A stretch of 64,000 nucleotides of DNA, from assembly GCF_038630985.1 (NCBI RefSeq), contig NZ_CP152049.1, forward strand, positions 3,429,501 to 3,493,500, read 5' to 3'. Below the pieces are notes generated by a model that saw nothing but the letters and a program-made list of their open reading frames with translations, was not told where the DNA came from and made no database searches. Positions 17,103 through 26,088 of this stretch are shown in pieces. The DNA comes from Paenibacillus sp. FSL H8-0548 (GTDB lineage: Bacteria; Bacillota; Bacilli; Paenibacillales; Paenibacillaceae). The first letter of the stretch is position 1. Every line of letters starts with the position of its first letter. The position numbers and the translations under genes were made by a program.

Positions 17103-17407
17103 GCAGCGAGCAGGCGAATGACTCGCCGCAATCAAGCATAAAAAAAGCAATTGCTTTAAAGTATGAGCCTGGTGAGAAAACCGCGCCCGTGCTGATCGCT
17201 AAAGGCAAAGGCCATTTGGCAGATCTTATCCTTGAAAAAGCAAAAGAGAATGGAATTCCGGTTCAGGAGGATTCATCGCTTGTCGAAGTATTGTCTAAGC
17301 TTGACATTGATCAGGAAATCCCGTCCGAGCTGTATACATTAGTTGCAGAGATTTTAAGCTTCGTTTATCGCTCTGACCGTAAAGCGGGGGAAATGAAAGA
17401 TGGATAG
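17099..17407 (+). CDS. ylqH: Stand-alone FlhB C-terminal-like protein (YlqH/FlhX type)
   Basis: 102 residues, soluble. Residues about 14-95 match the FlhB segment just downstream of its NPTH cleavage site. Shared with the FlhB encoded at 47138 in this window are IALKY, the IAKG..H.A..I...AKENG stretch, and the terminal IP..L...VAE.L..VY. The NPTH motif and all membrane segments are absent, so the protein resembles the autocleaved FlhB-CC fragment. ATG overlaps the end of ylqG (ATGA) and its own end overlaps the yraN start. Likely a substrate-specificity factor for flagellar-type export, or a partner of YlqG; untested inference. Confidence 0.85.
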   Translation: MSSEQANDSPQSSIKKAIALKYEPGEKTAPVLIAKGKGHLADLILEKAKENGIPVQEDSSLVEVLSKLDIDQEIPSELYTLVAEILSFVYRSDRKAGEMKDG

Positions 17408-17804
17408 TGACAGAATACCGTTGAATGAACAAACGAAGAAAGATAAGCGGCAGCAAACGGGAAAGTTAGGAGAAGCGGCTGCATGCCGTTTTTTGGAAGA
17501 TGCGAATTATACACTAATCGAACGCAATTGGCGTTGCCGCAGTGGAGAAATCGATATTATCGCAGAAGCTGGTGGCCGAGTTGTGTTTATCGAGGTTCGT
17601 ACAAGAATAGAAGGCGGCAGATTCGGAACAGCGGCTGAGTCGGTCGATAGCCGGAAGCGGCAGAAGGTTAGAGACACAGCGCAGGTTTATTTGCGCAGCA
17701 TCGGCCGAGCAAGCGCTGCTATTCGATTTGATGTCATTGCGATTTCGGTAAGCCGGTCAGAAGGGACGATCGTAGAATGCAAACACTACGAGGGTGCTTT
17801 TTGA
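17400..17804 (+). CDS. YraN family (UPF0102) nuclease-fold protein
   Basis: 134 residues with the YraN/UPF0102 layout: a GEAAACRFLEDANY helix, RCRSGEIDIIAEAGGRVVFIEVRTR, and a C-terminal FDVIAI strand. This is a PD-(D/E)XK-like core with E, D and E present. The position of the usual Lys is Arg (EVRTR), a substitution that also occurs in other family members. Function is unproven. It overlaps ylqH by 8 bp and is the last gene of the ylqG operon, convergent with comM. Confidence 0.88.
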   Translation: MDSDRIPLNEQTKKDKRQQTGKLGEAAACRFLEDANYTLIERNWRCRSGEIDIIAEAGGRVVFIEVRTRIEGGRFGTAAESVDSRKRQKVRDTAQVYLRSIGRASAAIRFDVIAISVSRSEGTIVECKHYEGAF

Positions 17805-17818
17805 AATCGCAGCAAAAT

Positions 17819-17862
17819 AAGAGCTTGCAATGAGGGGCAATCCTTCACTGGAAGCTCTTTGT
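17819..17862. terminator. Bidirectional terminator between yraN and comM
   Basis: AAGAGCTT (17819-17826) pairs perfectly with AAGCTCTT (17852-17859). The outer bases are T-rich on the right and A-rich on the left, so it can end transcripts from both convergent genes. The loop region contains a further weak TGAGG/CCTTCA pairing. Confidence 0.6.
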
Positions 17863-17866
17863 TATA

Positions 17867-19438
17867 TTACGGTGCGGGCTGTGTTTCAATGCCGCGATAT
17901 TGAATAGACTCTGCAATATGGCGCGTTTCTACATACTCGCTTGACTCCAAATCGGCTATGGTCCGGGCTAGCTTGAGCATTCGGTCATAAGCTCTCATGC
18001 TGATTCCAAGAGCTTCAAATGCATTTTCTAGTAGATTTGCTGCATCTGGACGAATATTAACCGCCTTACGAAGTGCCGCACCGGTCAGCGACTTCAATTC
18101 CTTAAAGCCATACTCAGCATGGCGGGCTTTCTGAAACGCTTTAGCTTCGAGTACCAGCGTTCTCATATGAGCGGAGCTTAGAGATGGGCCGCTTGATTCT
18201 TGATTTAGTGAAATCGGACGCGGCACCTCTAGCTGCAGATCAATACGATCAAGCAAGGGACCAGAAATTTTAGATCGATACCGATGAATATTGGCAGCGC
18301 TGCACGTACAAAACTTATCTCCATATTCATGACCATAGTAGCCGCACGGACAAGGGTTGAAGGAAGCTGCAAGCATGATGCTGGCTGGAAACTGAAAAAC
18401 TGCTCTGGATCGGGAGATGGTGACGATACGGTCTTCTAGCGGCTGGCGAAGCACCTCCAGCACTTGCCTTGGAAACTCGGGAAGCTCGTCAAGAAAAAGC
18501 AGCCCGCGATGGGCTAGCGTCACCTCGCCGGGCTTAGGAATGGAGCCGCCGCCAATGAGTCCGCCTGCTGAAATCGTATGATGCGGTGCTCGGAAAGGCG
18601 GCCTTGTCATAAGCCCAACTGAGCTCTCAAGCAGCTTGCCTGCTACGCTGTATATTTTCGTAACCTCGAGCGCTTCTTGCTCGTTCAAATGTGGCAATAT
18701 GCCAGGAAGCCGGCGAATCATCATCGTCTTTCCGGTACCAGGCGGACCACTCAGCAAAATATTATGATTTCCAGCTGCGGCGATTAGCATGGCACGCTTA
18801 GCTTGATGCTGACCGATAACGTCGCCATAATCGCCCTCTTCGTCCTCTTTATCAGGCAAAATGAAGCTGCGATTCAACAGAGTAGACCTGTCGTTTGTTT
18901 GGCTGACTCTGATGTGCTCCCAGCCGTTCTGTTTCTTTTTGTGCAAATCCAGCTCATTCAAATGACTTAAAGCAAACAGCTCCATCTCTGAGATCCAAAT
19001 GGCTTCTTTTACATTATCAATGGGAAGCAGGACACGCTTATAACCAAGCTTTTTCGCTTGCTCAAGCATGGCTAATACACCGACTACAGGGCGAACGTTA
19101 CCGTTTAACGATAGTTCGCCTAGGAGCAGTGTGTTTTTAAAAGGCTGGTCATTGATTTGACCGCTAGCCGTTAATATACCAGCTGCAATGGCTAAATCAA
19201 AGGAGGTACCTTCTTTACGCAGATCGGCAGGTGCAAGATTAACGGTAATTCGATCCATCGGGAAGGTGAAGCCGCTATTTTTTAGCGCTGCCCTAACTCG
19301 TTCAACAGATTCACGGACAGCGGGGTCTGGGAGCCCTACGATATTAATTTGCGGCAAACCACTCGAAATATCAACCTCGACTGAAATTCCTTTGCCATCT
19401 ACGCCATAAACGCTTGCACTCTGTATTAAACTAAACAT
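17867..19438 (-). CDS. comM: YifB/ComM family Mg chelatase-like ATPase
   Basis: AAA+ helicase-like protein of the YifB/ComM family; ComM of Gram-negative species promotes branch migration in transformation. 524 residues from the ATG at 19438, with GGGGGTG upstream; a further ATG at 19456 would add six residues. The N-terminal Lon-protease-like domain begins SASVYGVDGKGISVEVD. Walker A is LLSGPPGTGKTMM, Walker B LLFLDELPEF, then a zinc-like Cys cluster (NPCPCGYYGHE..CTCS) and a C-terminal helical domain. It is transcribed opposite to its neighbours. dprA, another transformation-associated gene, lies 3 kb away. Confidence 0.95.
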   Translation of the reverse strand: MFSLIQSASVYGVDGKGISVEVDISSGLPQINIVGLPDPAVRESVERVRAALKNSGFTFPMDRITVNLAPADLRKEGTSFDLAIAAGILTASGQINDQPFKNTLLLGELSLNGNVRPVVGVLAMLEQAKKLGYKRVLLPIDNVKEAIWISEMELFALSHLNELDLHKKKQNGWEHIRVSQTNDRSTLLNRSFILPDKEDEEGDYGDVIGQHQAKRAMLIAAAGNHNILLSGPPGTGKTMMIRRLPGILPHLNEQEALEVTKIYSVAGKLLESSVGLMTRPPFRAPHHTISAGGLIGGGSIPKPGEVTLAHRGLLFLDELPEFPRQVLEVLRQPLEDRIVTISRSRAVFQFPASIMLAASFNPCPCGYYGHEYGDKFCTCSAANIHRYRSKISGPLLDRIDLQLEVPRPISLNQESSGPSLSSAHMRTLVLEAKAFQKARHAEYGFKELKSLTGAALRKAVNIRPDAANLLENAFEALGISMRAYDRMLKLARTIADLESSEYVETRHIAESIQYRGIETQPAP

Positions 19439-19786
19439 GACAAATAGCACCCCCATAGTAGTGAATGAAGGTGCTTCCTTACAATTCCGTACAAAAGTAT
19501 GAATTTTCCAATATCATAAATGACATGTCTTGCTTCTGTCAACATGACAAGTTTTTGGGTACAAAAATAGGGGATGGGTTATACTAGATGGCGTGGTTGA
19601 AAACCGTTCAAAAAGATCGTTTTTGCAGCGATTTTTGCTTCGATCTATATTTGAGATGAAACCCATATCAAAAAGGCTGTATTAATAATGTGTGAAATAG
19701 AGGTAACTAATCGGGAAAGATGCTACAATAATAGAGGTTTGTGTACATATGACTGATTTCAGTCTGTGAAATGGAGGATTTCAACA
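19439..19786. other. Divergent intergenic region comM/sucC
   Basis: 348 bp without a gene. It holds the comM promoter on the minus strand. On the plus strand a TATACT (19580-19585) lacks a good -35 (TTGGGT at 19-bp spacing), and a second TACAAT (19724-19729) also lacks one, so the sucC promoter is unresolved. Also visible are TTGAA-N5-TTCAA (19597-19611), which is not a good cre site, and AGATCG/CGATCT arms around 19614-19646. Confidence 0.5.
19513..19542 (-). promoter_or_regulatory. Sigma-A promoter for comM
   Basis: On the minus strand a perfect TTGACA (19542-19537) is followed after 18 bp by TATGAT (19518-19513), about 75 bp before the comM ATG. The spacer contains a GACATGTC palindrome that could be an operator. 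Confidence 0.65.
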
Positions 19787-20947
19787 ATGAATATCCATGA
19801 GTATCAAGGGAAAGCAGTCCTTAAACAGTATGGTGTTGTCGTACCAGAAGGTAAAGTAGCCTTCTCCGTAGACGAAGCTGTTGAAGCGGCTAAAGCGCTC
19901 GGAACACCGGTAGTTGTCGTGAAGGCACAAATTCACGCAGGTGGCCGTGGTAAAGCGGGCGGCGTTAAAGTAGCAAAAAGTATCGACGAGGTACGTGCGT
20001 ATGCTAGTGAAATTTTAGGCAAAGTACTCGTTACACATCAAACAGGTCCAGAAGGCAAAGAAGTTAAGCGTCTTCTGATCGAGCAAGGCTGCGACATCAA
20101 AAAAGAATATTATATCGGCGTAGTATTGGACCGTGTTTCAGGTCGTGTCGTTATGATGGCTTCTGAAGAGGGCGGCACTGAGATTGAAGAAGTAGCCGAG
20201 CACTCCCCGGAGAAAATTTTCAAAGAGATCGTTGACCCTGCAGTTGGTCTGCAAGCTTTCCAAGCTCGCAAATTGGCATACGCAATTAACATCCCTAATG
20301 AGCTTGTAAACAAAGCTGTTAAGTTTATGATTTCACTCTACACTGCATTCGTAGAGAAGGATGCTTCAATTGCAGAAATTAATCCGCTTGTCATTACTGG
20401 CGACGGACAAGTTATTGCACTTGATGCGAAGCTTAACTTTGACTCCAATGCTCTTTACCGTCACAAAGATATCGTTGAGCTTCGTGACCTCGAGGAAGAA
20501 GACGCAAAAGAAATCGAAGCGTCCAAATACGACCTAAGCTATATCGCTCTTGACGGCAACATTGGTTGTCTTGTCAACGGTGCGGGACTAGCAATGTCGA
20601 CAATGGATATTATCAAATATTACGGCGGCGACCCTGCCAACTTCCTAGACGTAGGGGGCGGTGCTACAGCCGAGAAGGTAACCGAAGCATTCAAAATCAT
20701 TTTGTCCGATGAAAAGGTTAAAGGCATTTTCGTTAACATTTTCGGCGGCATTATGCGTTGCGACGTTATTGCCAACGGTGTTATCGAAGCAGCGAAGCAA
20801 GTCGGTCTTGACCGTCCGCTCGTTGTTCGTCTAGAAGGTACAAACGTAGACCTCGGAAAAACTATTTTGAAAGAATCGGGATTGAACATCGTGGCTGCGG
20901 ATTCCATGGCGGACGGCGCGCAGAAGATTGTCGCTCTCGTGAAATAA
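19787..20947 (+). CDS. sucC: Succinyl-CoA ligase (ADP-forming) beta subunit
   Basis: TCA-cycle enzyme subunit that, with SucD, converts succinyl-CoA, ADP and phosphate to succinate, CoA and ATP. 386 residues from the ATG at 19787, which has GGAGG 10 bases upstream; the open frame to 19766 is discarded. The N-terminal ATP-grasp region begins [17 protein letters not shown] with [14 protein letters not shown], and the C-terminal ligase/CoA domain carries [13 protein letters not shown] and [12 protein letters not shown]. It is 61 bp upstream of sucD and cotranscribed. Confidence 0.98.
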   Translation: MNIHEYQGKAVLKQYGVVVPEGKVAFSVDEAVEAAKALGTPVVVVKAQIHAGGRGKAGGVKVAKSIDEVRAYASEILGKVLVTHQTGPEGKEVKRLLIEQGCDIKKEYYIGVVLDRVSGRVVMMASEEGGTEIEEVAEHSPEKIFKEIVDPAVGLQAFQARKLAYAINIPNELVNKAVKFMISLYTAFVEKDASIAEINPLVITGDGQVIALDAKLNFDSNALYRHKDIVELRDLEEEDAKEIEASKYDLSYIALDGNIGCLVNGAGLAMSTMDIIKYYGGDPANFLDVGGGATAEKVTEAFKIILSDEKVKGIFVNIFGGIMRCDVIANGVIEAAKQVGLDRPLVVRLEGTNVDLGKTILKESGLNIVAADSMADGAQKIVALVK

Positions 20948-21008
20948 GATAACTTGCTGTGTGGCCCCAAGGCCGCATACGAATTCATTCAGGGGATGTG
21001 AGTTAAGA

Positions 21009-21941
21009 GTGAGCATTTTGGTCAATAAAGATACTAAAGTCATTACCCAAGGTATTACAGGCGCTACTGGCTTGTTCCATACCAAAGGTGGATTGGAATA
21101 CGGTACGCAAATGGTTGGCGGCGTAACACCTGGTAAAGGTGGAACGAACGTTGACATTACACTTGATAACGGCACGCTCGTATCATTGCCTGTATTTAAC
21201 ACTGTCTCTCAGGCTGTAGCTGCTACTGGCGCTACTGCTTCAGTTATCTACGTGCCTCCTGCATTTGCAGCAGATGCGATTATGGAAGCTGTTGACGCTG
21301 GGCTTGAGCTGGTAATTTGTATAACTGAAGGAATTCCAGTGCTTGATATGGTAAACGTAAAACGTTACATGGAAGGCAGCAAATCGGTTCTAATCGGACC
21401 GAACTGTCCAGGCGTTATTACTCCGGATGAATGCAAAATCGGCATTATGCCTGGTTACATTCATACCAAAGGCCATGTTGGCGTTATATCTCGCTCAGGC
21501 ACGTTGACATATGAAGCGGTTCATCAATTGACGACACGCGGCATTGGTCAATCCTCAGCAGTAGGTATTGGCGGCGACCCGGTTAAGGGTTCTGAGTTTA
21601 TTGATATTTTAAATTTGTTCAACGAAGATCCAGAAACTTATGCGGTAATCATGATCGGTGAAATCGGCGGTACGGCAGAGGAAGAAGCTGCTGAGTGGAT
21701 TAAAGCGAACATGAAGAAACCAGTTGTAGGCTTCATTGGCGGCGCTACAGCGCCTCCAGGAAAACGTATGGGACATGCTGGCGCTATTATTTCTGGCGGT
21801 AAAGGAACAGCTGCTGAAAAAATCGCTACGCTTGAAGCATGCGGCATTAAAGTGGCTCCAACACCATCAGAGATGGGCTCAACGCTTGTATCCGTTTTGG
21901 AAGAGCAAGGCCTGTTAGAAAAATGCATCACACGCAAATAA
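21009..21941 (+). CDS. sucD: Succinyl-CoA ligase (ADP-forming) alpha subunit
   Basis: Partner of SucC that binds CoA and carries the phosphorylated histidine. 310 residues from a GTG at 21009, giving the family-type start [20 protein letters not shown]. Upstream in-frame codons belong to the intergenic spacer. The CoA-binding [12 protein letters not shown] and the active-site [17 protein letters not shown] with His256 are intact. The ribosome binding site (AGGGGATGTGAG) is a little far from the GTG, so a TTG at 21018 is possible. A strong terminator follows. Confidence 0.97.
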   Translation: MSILVNKDTKVITQGITGATGLFHTKGGLEYGTQMVGGVTPGKGGTNVDITLDNGTLVSLPVFNTVSQAVAATGATASVIYVPPAFAADAIMEAVDAGLELVICITEGIPVLDMVNVKRYMEGSKSVLIGPNCPGVITPDECKIGIMPGYIHTKGHVGVISRSGTLTYEAVHQLTTRGIGQSSAVGIGGDPVKGSEFIDILNLFNEDPETYAVIMIGEIGGTAEEEAAEWIKANMKKPVVGFIGGATAPPGKRMGHAGAIISGGKGTAAEKIATLEACGIKVAPTPSEMGSTLVSVLEEQGLLEKCITRK

Positions 21942-21962
21942 TTATATAGTTTGATACAAGGT

Positions 21963-22015
21963 AAGCAACCTTTCTACGACCCGAAAACGGGAGTTGAAAG
22001 GTTGCTTTTTTTTTT
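21963..22015 (+). terminator. Rho-independent terminator of sucCD
   Basis: AAGCAACCTTTC (21963-21974) pairs perfectly with GAAAGGTTGCTT (21996-22007), with an inner CCG/CGG hairpin, followed by a run of ten T (to 22015). One of the strongest terminators in the window. Confidence 0.95.
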
Positions 22016-22016
22016 G

Positions 22017-22310
22017 GAAATATAGGAAAGTAGATCATTTCGTCATACTTTCTCTATATTTCTCGGAATGAAACGCGCAGCGTCGCCAAAGGACGACGAC
22101 AGCCGTTTCACCTTGAAATATAGGAAAGTAGATCATTTCGCCATACTTTCTCTATATTTCTCGGAATGAAACGCGCAGCGTCGCCAGAGGACGACGACAG
22201 CCGTTTCACCTTGAAATATAGGAAAGTAGATCATTTCGCCATACTTTCTCTATATTTCTCGGAATGAAACGCGCAGCGTCACCAGAGGACGACGACAGCC
22301 GTTTCACCTT
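22017..22310 (+). repeat. Three exact-period tandem copies of a 98-bp palindromic repeat
   Basis: Units at 22017-22114, 22115-22212 and 22213-22310 differ at only a few bases. Each carries two inverted repeats. Hairpin A pairs GAAATATAG-GAAAGTA with TACTTTC-T-CTATATTTC (16 bp, one bulge, 13-nt loop). Hairpin B pairs TGAAACG with CGTTTCA and an inner CGTCG with CGACG. No ORF of note. A fourth, inverted and diverged copy lies at 31370-31468. The array fills the space between the sucD terminator and dprA. The remaining bases to dprA (22311-22412) hold TTGACT without a clear -10. Confidence 0.92.
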
Positions 22311-22412
22311 AGCAGTAGCCATTATTTTATCGGTTGACTTGCAATCTTATGCTGTGTAACGCACAATAGATAAGAAAGCAGGCCAGCCCAAGAGAAGAAG
22401 GGGTTGGATAAA

Positions 22413-23546
22413 GTGGATCATAAAAAGGATATTCGCAGGCAAATGATTATTGCTTTTCATGAAGTTCCAGGTATCGGATGGCATGCCATTCAGAAAGCTG
22501 TTAAGCATCAGTTTTGGAATAAACATTCATGGAGTATAGAGGATTTACTTGCCATAGGATTGCATCGAGGTCAAGCTAAAGCAGCTATAGATCGTTATGC
22601 TGGGCAATCCTGGATGCAAATTGAAGATCCATCAGTTGCAGTTGCAAACGCGAATGCAGTTGCTTTAACGCCCTTTGATTCTGCGTATCCCGCTATTTTG
22701 AGAGAAATTGCTCAGCCTCCTTGGGTCCTGTATGCCAGAGGTAGGCTGGAATTATTGCAGCGACCCGCGATTGCGGTAGTTGGTACAAGAGTGCCGACAG
22801 CATATGGGAGACATTCTGCTGCCACTCTCGCAAAGGAGCTGTCGTCTGCAGGCTTAACCGTCGTTAGCGGGCTAGCAAGAGGGGTTGACAGCAAGGCACA
22901 CGAAGCAGCGCTCACCGGAGCGGGAAGCACGATTGCGGTACTTCCGACTCCGATAGATAAGTGTTACCCGCCTGAGAATCTATCTTTATTTCAGAGAATC
23001 GCAGAGCAAGGCTTGCTGGTTTCCGAAACACCAATCGGTACGCCGCTGCATCCTGGCCAATTTCCTCAGCGCAATCGAATCATTGCAGCACTTTCTGTCG
23101 GAACTGTCGTTGTGGAAGGGGCTACTAAGAGCGGCTCGCTTATTACAGCGCAGCATGCGTCGGATATGTCGCGAGAGCTGTTCGCGATACCTGGTCCGAT
23201 CTCTTCACCTAAGAGCGAAGGCCCAAACGAGCTGATCAAGCGTGGCGAAGCGAAGCTTATCAGCTGTGTGAAGGATATCATTGATGAGCTGAACTGGCTG
23301 CCATCAGCATTAGAAGCTTACAAGGAAGCGGAGAAAACGAGTAATGCCAAACAGGAATTGGAAAATGAACAGCTTAAGCCGGAAGAGCTTAAATTGATCG
23401 CTTTTCTAAGAGATCAGCCCTTATCGATTAATGAATTGCATGAGCTCTCAGCCATCCCGTTTGGACATTTGAACGCACTTCTGCTAAATTTATGTATAAA
23501 ACGAAAAATACAATTGCAGCACGGCTCAATATATATTGCTTTATAG
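22413..23546 (+). CDS. dprA: DNA-processing protein DprA/Smf
   Basis: RecA loader that protects incoming single-stranded DNA in natural transformation and may act in recombination elsewhere. The Rossmann core is clear: AVVGTRVPTAYGRHSA, VSGLARGVDSKAHEAAL, LPTPIDKCYPPEN and FPQRNRIIAALS. A C-terminal winged-helix DML1-like domain occupies roughly the last 70 residues. A GTG at 22413 has AAGGGG nine bases upstream (377 residues); a TTG at 22404 gives 380 but has the G-run directly against it. It lies upstream of topA as in Bacillus. Confidence 0.94.
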   Translation: MDHKKDIRRQMIIAFHEVPGIGWHAIQKAVKHQFWNKHSWSIEDLLAIGLHRGQAKAAIDRYAGQSWMQIEDPSVAVANANAVALTPFDSAYPAILREIAQPPWVLYARGRLELLQRPAIAVVGTRVPTAYGRHSAATLAKELSSAGLTVVSGLARGVDSKAHEAALTGAGSTIAVLPTPIDKCYPPENLSLFQRIAEQGLLVSETPIGTPLHPGQFPQRNRIIAALSVGTVVVEGATKSGSLITAQHASDMSRELFAIPGPISSPKSEGPNELIKRGEAKLISCVKDIIDELNWLPSALEAYKEAEKTSNAKQELENEQLKPEELKLIAFLRDQPLSINELHELSAIPFGHLNALLLNLCIKRKIQLQHGSIYIAL

Positions 23547-23574
23547 CTTGCAATGAAGAGAGGAGGCGCCTTAT

Positions 23575-25680
23575 ATGGCAGATTCTTTAGTTATCGTGGA
23601 ATCACCCGCAAAAGCTAAGACGATTGGGAAATATCTAGGCAGCAAATATATCGTTAAAGCTTCCATGGGACATATTCGGGATTTGCCCAAAAGCCAGATT
23701 GGCGTCGAGGTTGAAAATAATTTTAATCCTAAATACATAACTATTCGCGGTAAAGGCAGCATTCTTAAGGAATTAAAGGATGCCAGCAAAAAAGTGAAAC
23801 ATGTCTTTCTGGCAGCCGATCCGGATCGCGAAGGAGAAGCGATTGCTTGGCATTTGGCACATTATTTGGAGCTGGATGAAACGGATACTTGTCGCGTTGT
23901 ATTTAATGAGATAACGAAGCAGGCTGTTAAGGATGCTTTCAAGACACCTCGTAAAATTAATATGGATTTAGTTAATGCACAGCAGGCAAGACGTATATTG
24001 GATCGTTTGGTCGGCTATAAGATTAGTCCTCTTCTATGGAAGAAAGTGAAAAAAGGTTTGTCTGCCGGTAGGGTACAATCGGTTGCAGTGAAGCTGATCA
24101 TCGATCGCGAAAATGAGATTGACGCATTCGTGCCCGAGGAATATTGGTCGATCACTGCTAAGCTGAGCCATACTGGCATACCTTTTGATGCCAAATATTA
24201 TTCCATAAATGGTAACAAGCGAGAGCTTGGCAAGGAAGCGGATGTGCAAGAGGTGCTGAGTGCCATGAAGGGCAGTCAGTTTACGGTGTCCGACGTGCGA
24301 GAGAAGGAGCGTCTGCGCAATCCGGCGCCACCATTCATCACAAGCTCACTCCAACAGGAAGCGGCAAGGAAGCTAGGCTTCCGCGCGTCTAAGACGATGT
24401 CGGTTGCACAGCAGCTATATGAAGGCGTTGAGCTTGGCAAGGAAGGCACGGTCGGTTTAATTACGTATATGAGAACGGATTCCACGCGTATTTCACCTAT
24501 TGCTCAAGAGGAAGCGAAGGAATTTATTACGGAAAAGTATGGTGCGCCATTCGTACCGGAGCAGCCGCGTATCTATACGAAGAAGAACAGCAATGCTCAA
24601 GATGCGCATGAAGCGATTCGTCCTACCTCAATTTTACGGGATCCTGAATCAATGAAGTCATTTTTGAGCCGCGATCAGTTCCGTCTCTACAAGCTGGTAT
24701 GGGAGCGTTTTGTTTCCAGTCAAATGCAGTCTGCAGTGCTGGATACGATGACGGTTGATTTGCAAGCAGGCGAAACCGTTTTTAGAGCAACAGGCTCGAA
24801 AGTTAAGTTTGCCGGATTTATGAAGGTATACGTAGAGGGCAACGATGACGGTACGGTAGAGGAGCATAAGTTTTTACCTCCTCTAGCAGCAGGAGATGTA
24901 ATCCATTCGGAATCGGTGGATCCTAAGCAGCATTTCACGCAGCCGCCGCCGCGATTTACAGAGGCTAGATTAGTTAAGACGCTGGAAGAGCTCGGTATAG
25001 GTCGCCCAAGTACGTATGCACCAACACTGGAGACGATTCAGAAGCGTGGTTATATCGCAATGGAAGAGAAAAAATTCATGCCTACCGAGCTTGGTGATCT
25101 TGTTATCCAGCTCATGGAGGAATTTTTTCCTGAAATTCTCGATGCTGAATTCACCGCCAACATGGAAGGCAATCTTGACCATGTCGAAGAAGGCACTGAG
25201 GATTGGGTGAAGGTTTTAGCTAATTTTTATGAATCGTTCGAGAAGCGTCTAGCGGTTGCTGAGGACGAAATGAAGGAAATCGAAATTCAGGATGAGGTAT
25301 CTGATGAGCTTTGTGAGAAATGCGGACGCCATCTGGTATACAAAATGGGTCGTTTCGGTAAATTCCTTGCATGCTCAGGCTTCCCAGAATGCCGTAATAC
25401 GAAACCGATTGTCAAAGACATAGGGGTAACCTGCCCTAAATGCGCGGAAGGCAAAATTATTGAGCGCCGCAGCAAAAAAGGACGCGTGTTCTACGGCTGT
25501 GATCAATACCCGGGCTGTGATTACGTTTCATGGGACAAACCGACCAACAAGCCGTGTCCGCAATGCGATACCAAGCTAGTAGAGAAGCGCAATCGCAGCG
25601 GTGCCAAGCTGATTTGTCAGTCTTGCGATTATTCTGAAGAAATTTTGGATGAAGACGAGCAAGGGACAGATACGGATTAA
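23575..25680 (+). CDS. topA: DNA topoisomerase I
   Basis: Type IA topoisomerase that relaxes negative supercoils. 701 residues. TOPRIM domain with [17 protein letters not shown] and the acidic [11 protein letters not shown], active-site Tyr298 in [14 protein letters not shown], and three C-terminal Cys4 zinc-ribbon modules (from about 577, 614 and 660: [30 protein letters not shown]). All parts are intact. GAGAGGAGG precedes the ATG. It follows dprA by 28 bp. Confidence 0.98.
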   Translation: MADSLVIVESPAKAKTIGKYLGSKYIVKASMGHIRDLPKSQIGVEVENNFNPKYITIRGKGSILKELKDASKKVKHVFLAADPDREGEAIAWHLAHYLELDETDTCRVVFNEITKQAVKDAFKTPRKINMDLVNAQQARRILDRLVGYKISPLLWKKVKKGLSAGRVQSVAVKLIIDRENEIDAFVPEEYWSITAKLSHTGIPFDAKYYSINGNKRELGKEADVQEVLSAMKGSQFTVSDVREKERLRNPAPPFITSSLQQEAARKLGFRASKTMSVAQQLYEGVELGKEGTVGLITYMRTDSTRISPIAQEEAKEFITEKYGAPFVPEQPRIYTKKNSNAQDAHEAIRPTSILRDPESMKSFLSRDQFRLYKLVWERFVSSQMQSAVLDTMTVDLQAGETVFRATGSKVKFAGFMKVYVEGNDDGTVEEHKFLPPLAAGDVIHSESVDPKQHFTQPPPRFTEARLVKTLEELGIGRPSTYAPTLETIQKRGYIAMEEKKFMPTELGDLVIQLMEEFFPEILDAEFTANMEGNLDHVEEGTEDWVKVLANFYESFEKRLAVAEDEMKEIEIQDEVSDELCEKCGRHLVYKMGRFGKFLACSGFPECRNTKPIVKDIGVTCPKCAEGKIIERRSKKGRVFYGCDQYPGCDYVSWDKPTNKPCPQCDTKLVEKRNRSGAKLICQSCDYSEEILDEDEQGTDTD

Positions 25681-25741
25681 GAAAAATCCAGTCTCAAGAC
25701 CATGAAGAATGAAAACGAATCTAATGAAATTCTCAGCACCC

Positions 25742-25775
25742 GTCCTCCCTTCAAACAGGGGGGACACCGTTTTTA
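25742..25775 (+). terminator. Probable terminator of topA
   Basis: GTCCTCCC (25742-25749) pairs with GGGGGGAC (25758-25765; one G-U) around an 8-nt loop, and a T5 run begins four bases later. It lies 61 bp after the topA stop. Confidence 0.55.
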
Positions 25776-25849
25776 AATGGGCTTATTCAAGATAGATAAA
25801 AAGTCTATTATTCCGGTAATTGAGCATATTTAAATAGAGGCATTTCTAT

Positions 25850-25891
25850 CTTTAATTTTTAATCTTTAATCTTTAATTTTTAATCTTTAAT
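25850..25891 (+). repeat. Six-copy heptanucleotide tandem repeat (YTTTAAT)
   Basis: Exactly six consecutive heptamers, in the order CTTTAAT, TTTTAAT, CTTTAAT, CTTTAAT, TTTTAAT, CTTTAAT. A simple-sequence tract that could vary in copy number by slippage. Confidence 0.9.
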
Positions 25892-26088
25892 GTAAGCTTG
25901 TCACGCAGTGACGAAAGCGATCTTACGGCTAACGCTGCTATGAACCGCCAGATCATCGCTAACCGTTAGTGCAATTGCAGGAGTCCAGAGGACGCAGTCC
26001 TTGGGGCCCTCCCTTGGAAGGGAGGGTTTGGGAGGGTTCGAAAAGCCTGTAAGGTTTGGTAATTATATCTGAAAGGATTGAACATATT

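Larger units (their letters stand above)
25681..26088. other. Gene-free region between topA and trmFO
   Basis: About 408 bp. In order it holds the topA terminator, AT-rich DNA, the heptamer tract, a GTCAC-GCA-GTGAC hairpin (near 25899-25912) inside GTAAG/CTTAC arms, a GGAC/GTCC motif (25990-26000), and a perfect 20-bp palindrome CCCTCCCTT-GG-AAGGGAGGG (26007-26026). No promoter was resolved. The composition changes from AT-rich to GC-rich at about 25900, which suggests a patchwork of repeats. Confidence 0.6.

Noticed and set aside
19597..19611. CcpA cre site upstream of sucC
   Set aside because: TTGAA-N5-TTCAA is a palindrome but the central CG is misplaced and the length is one base short of the cre consensus.
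22017..22310. CRISPR array
   Set aside because: Units are 98 bp, contiguous and nearly identical along their whole length; there are no variable spacers and no cas genes nearby.
26034..26045. T-arm of a tRNA (GGGTTCGAA)
   Set aside because: No acceptor, D or anticodon stems fit around it; the GGGTTCGAA match is part of the GC-rich palindromic patch.
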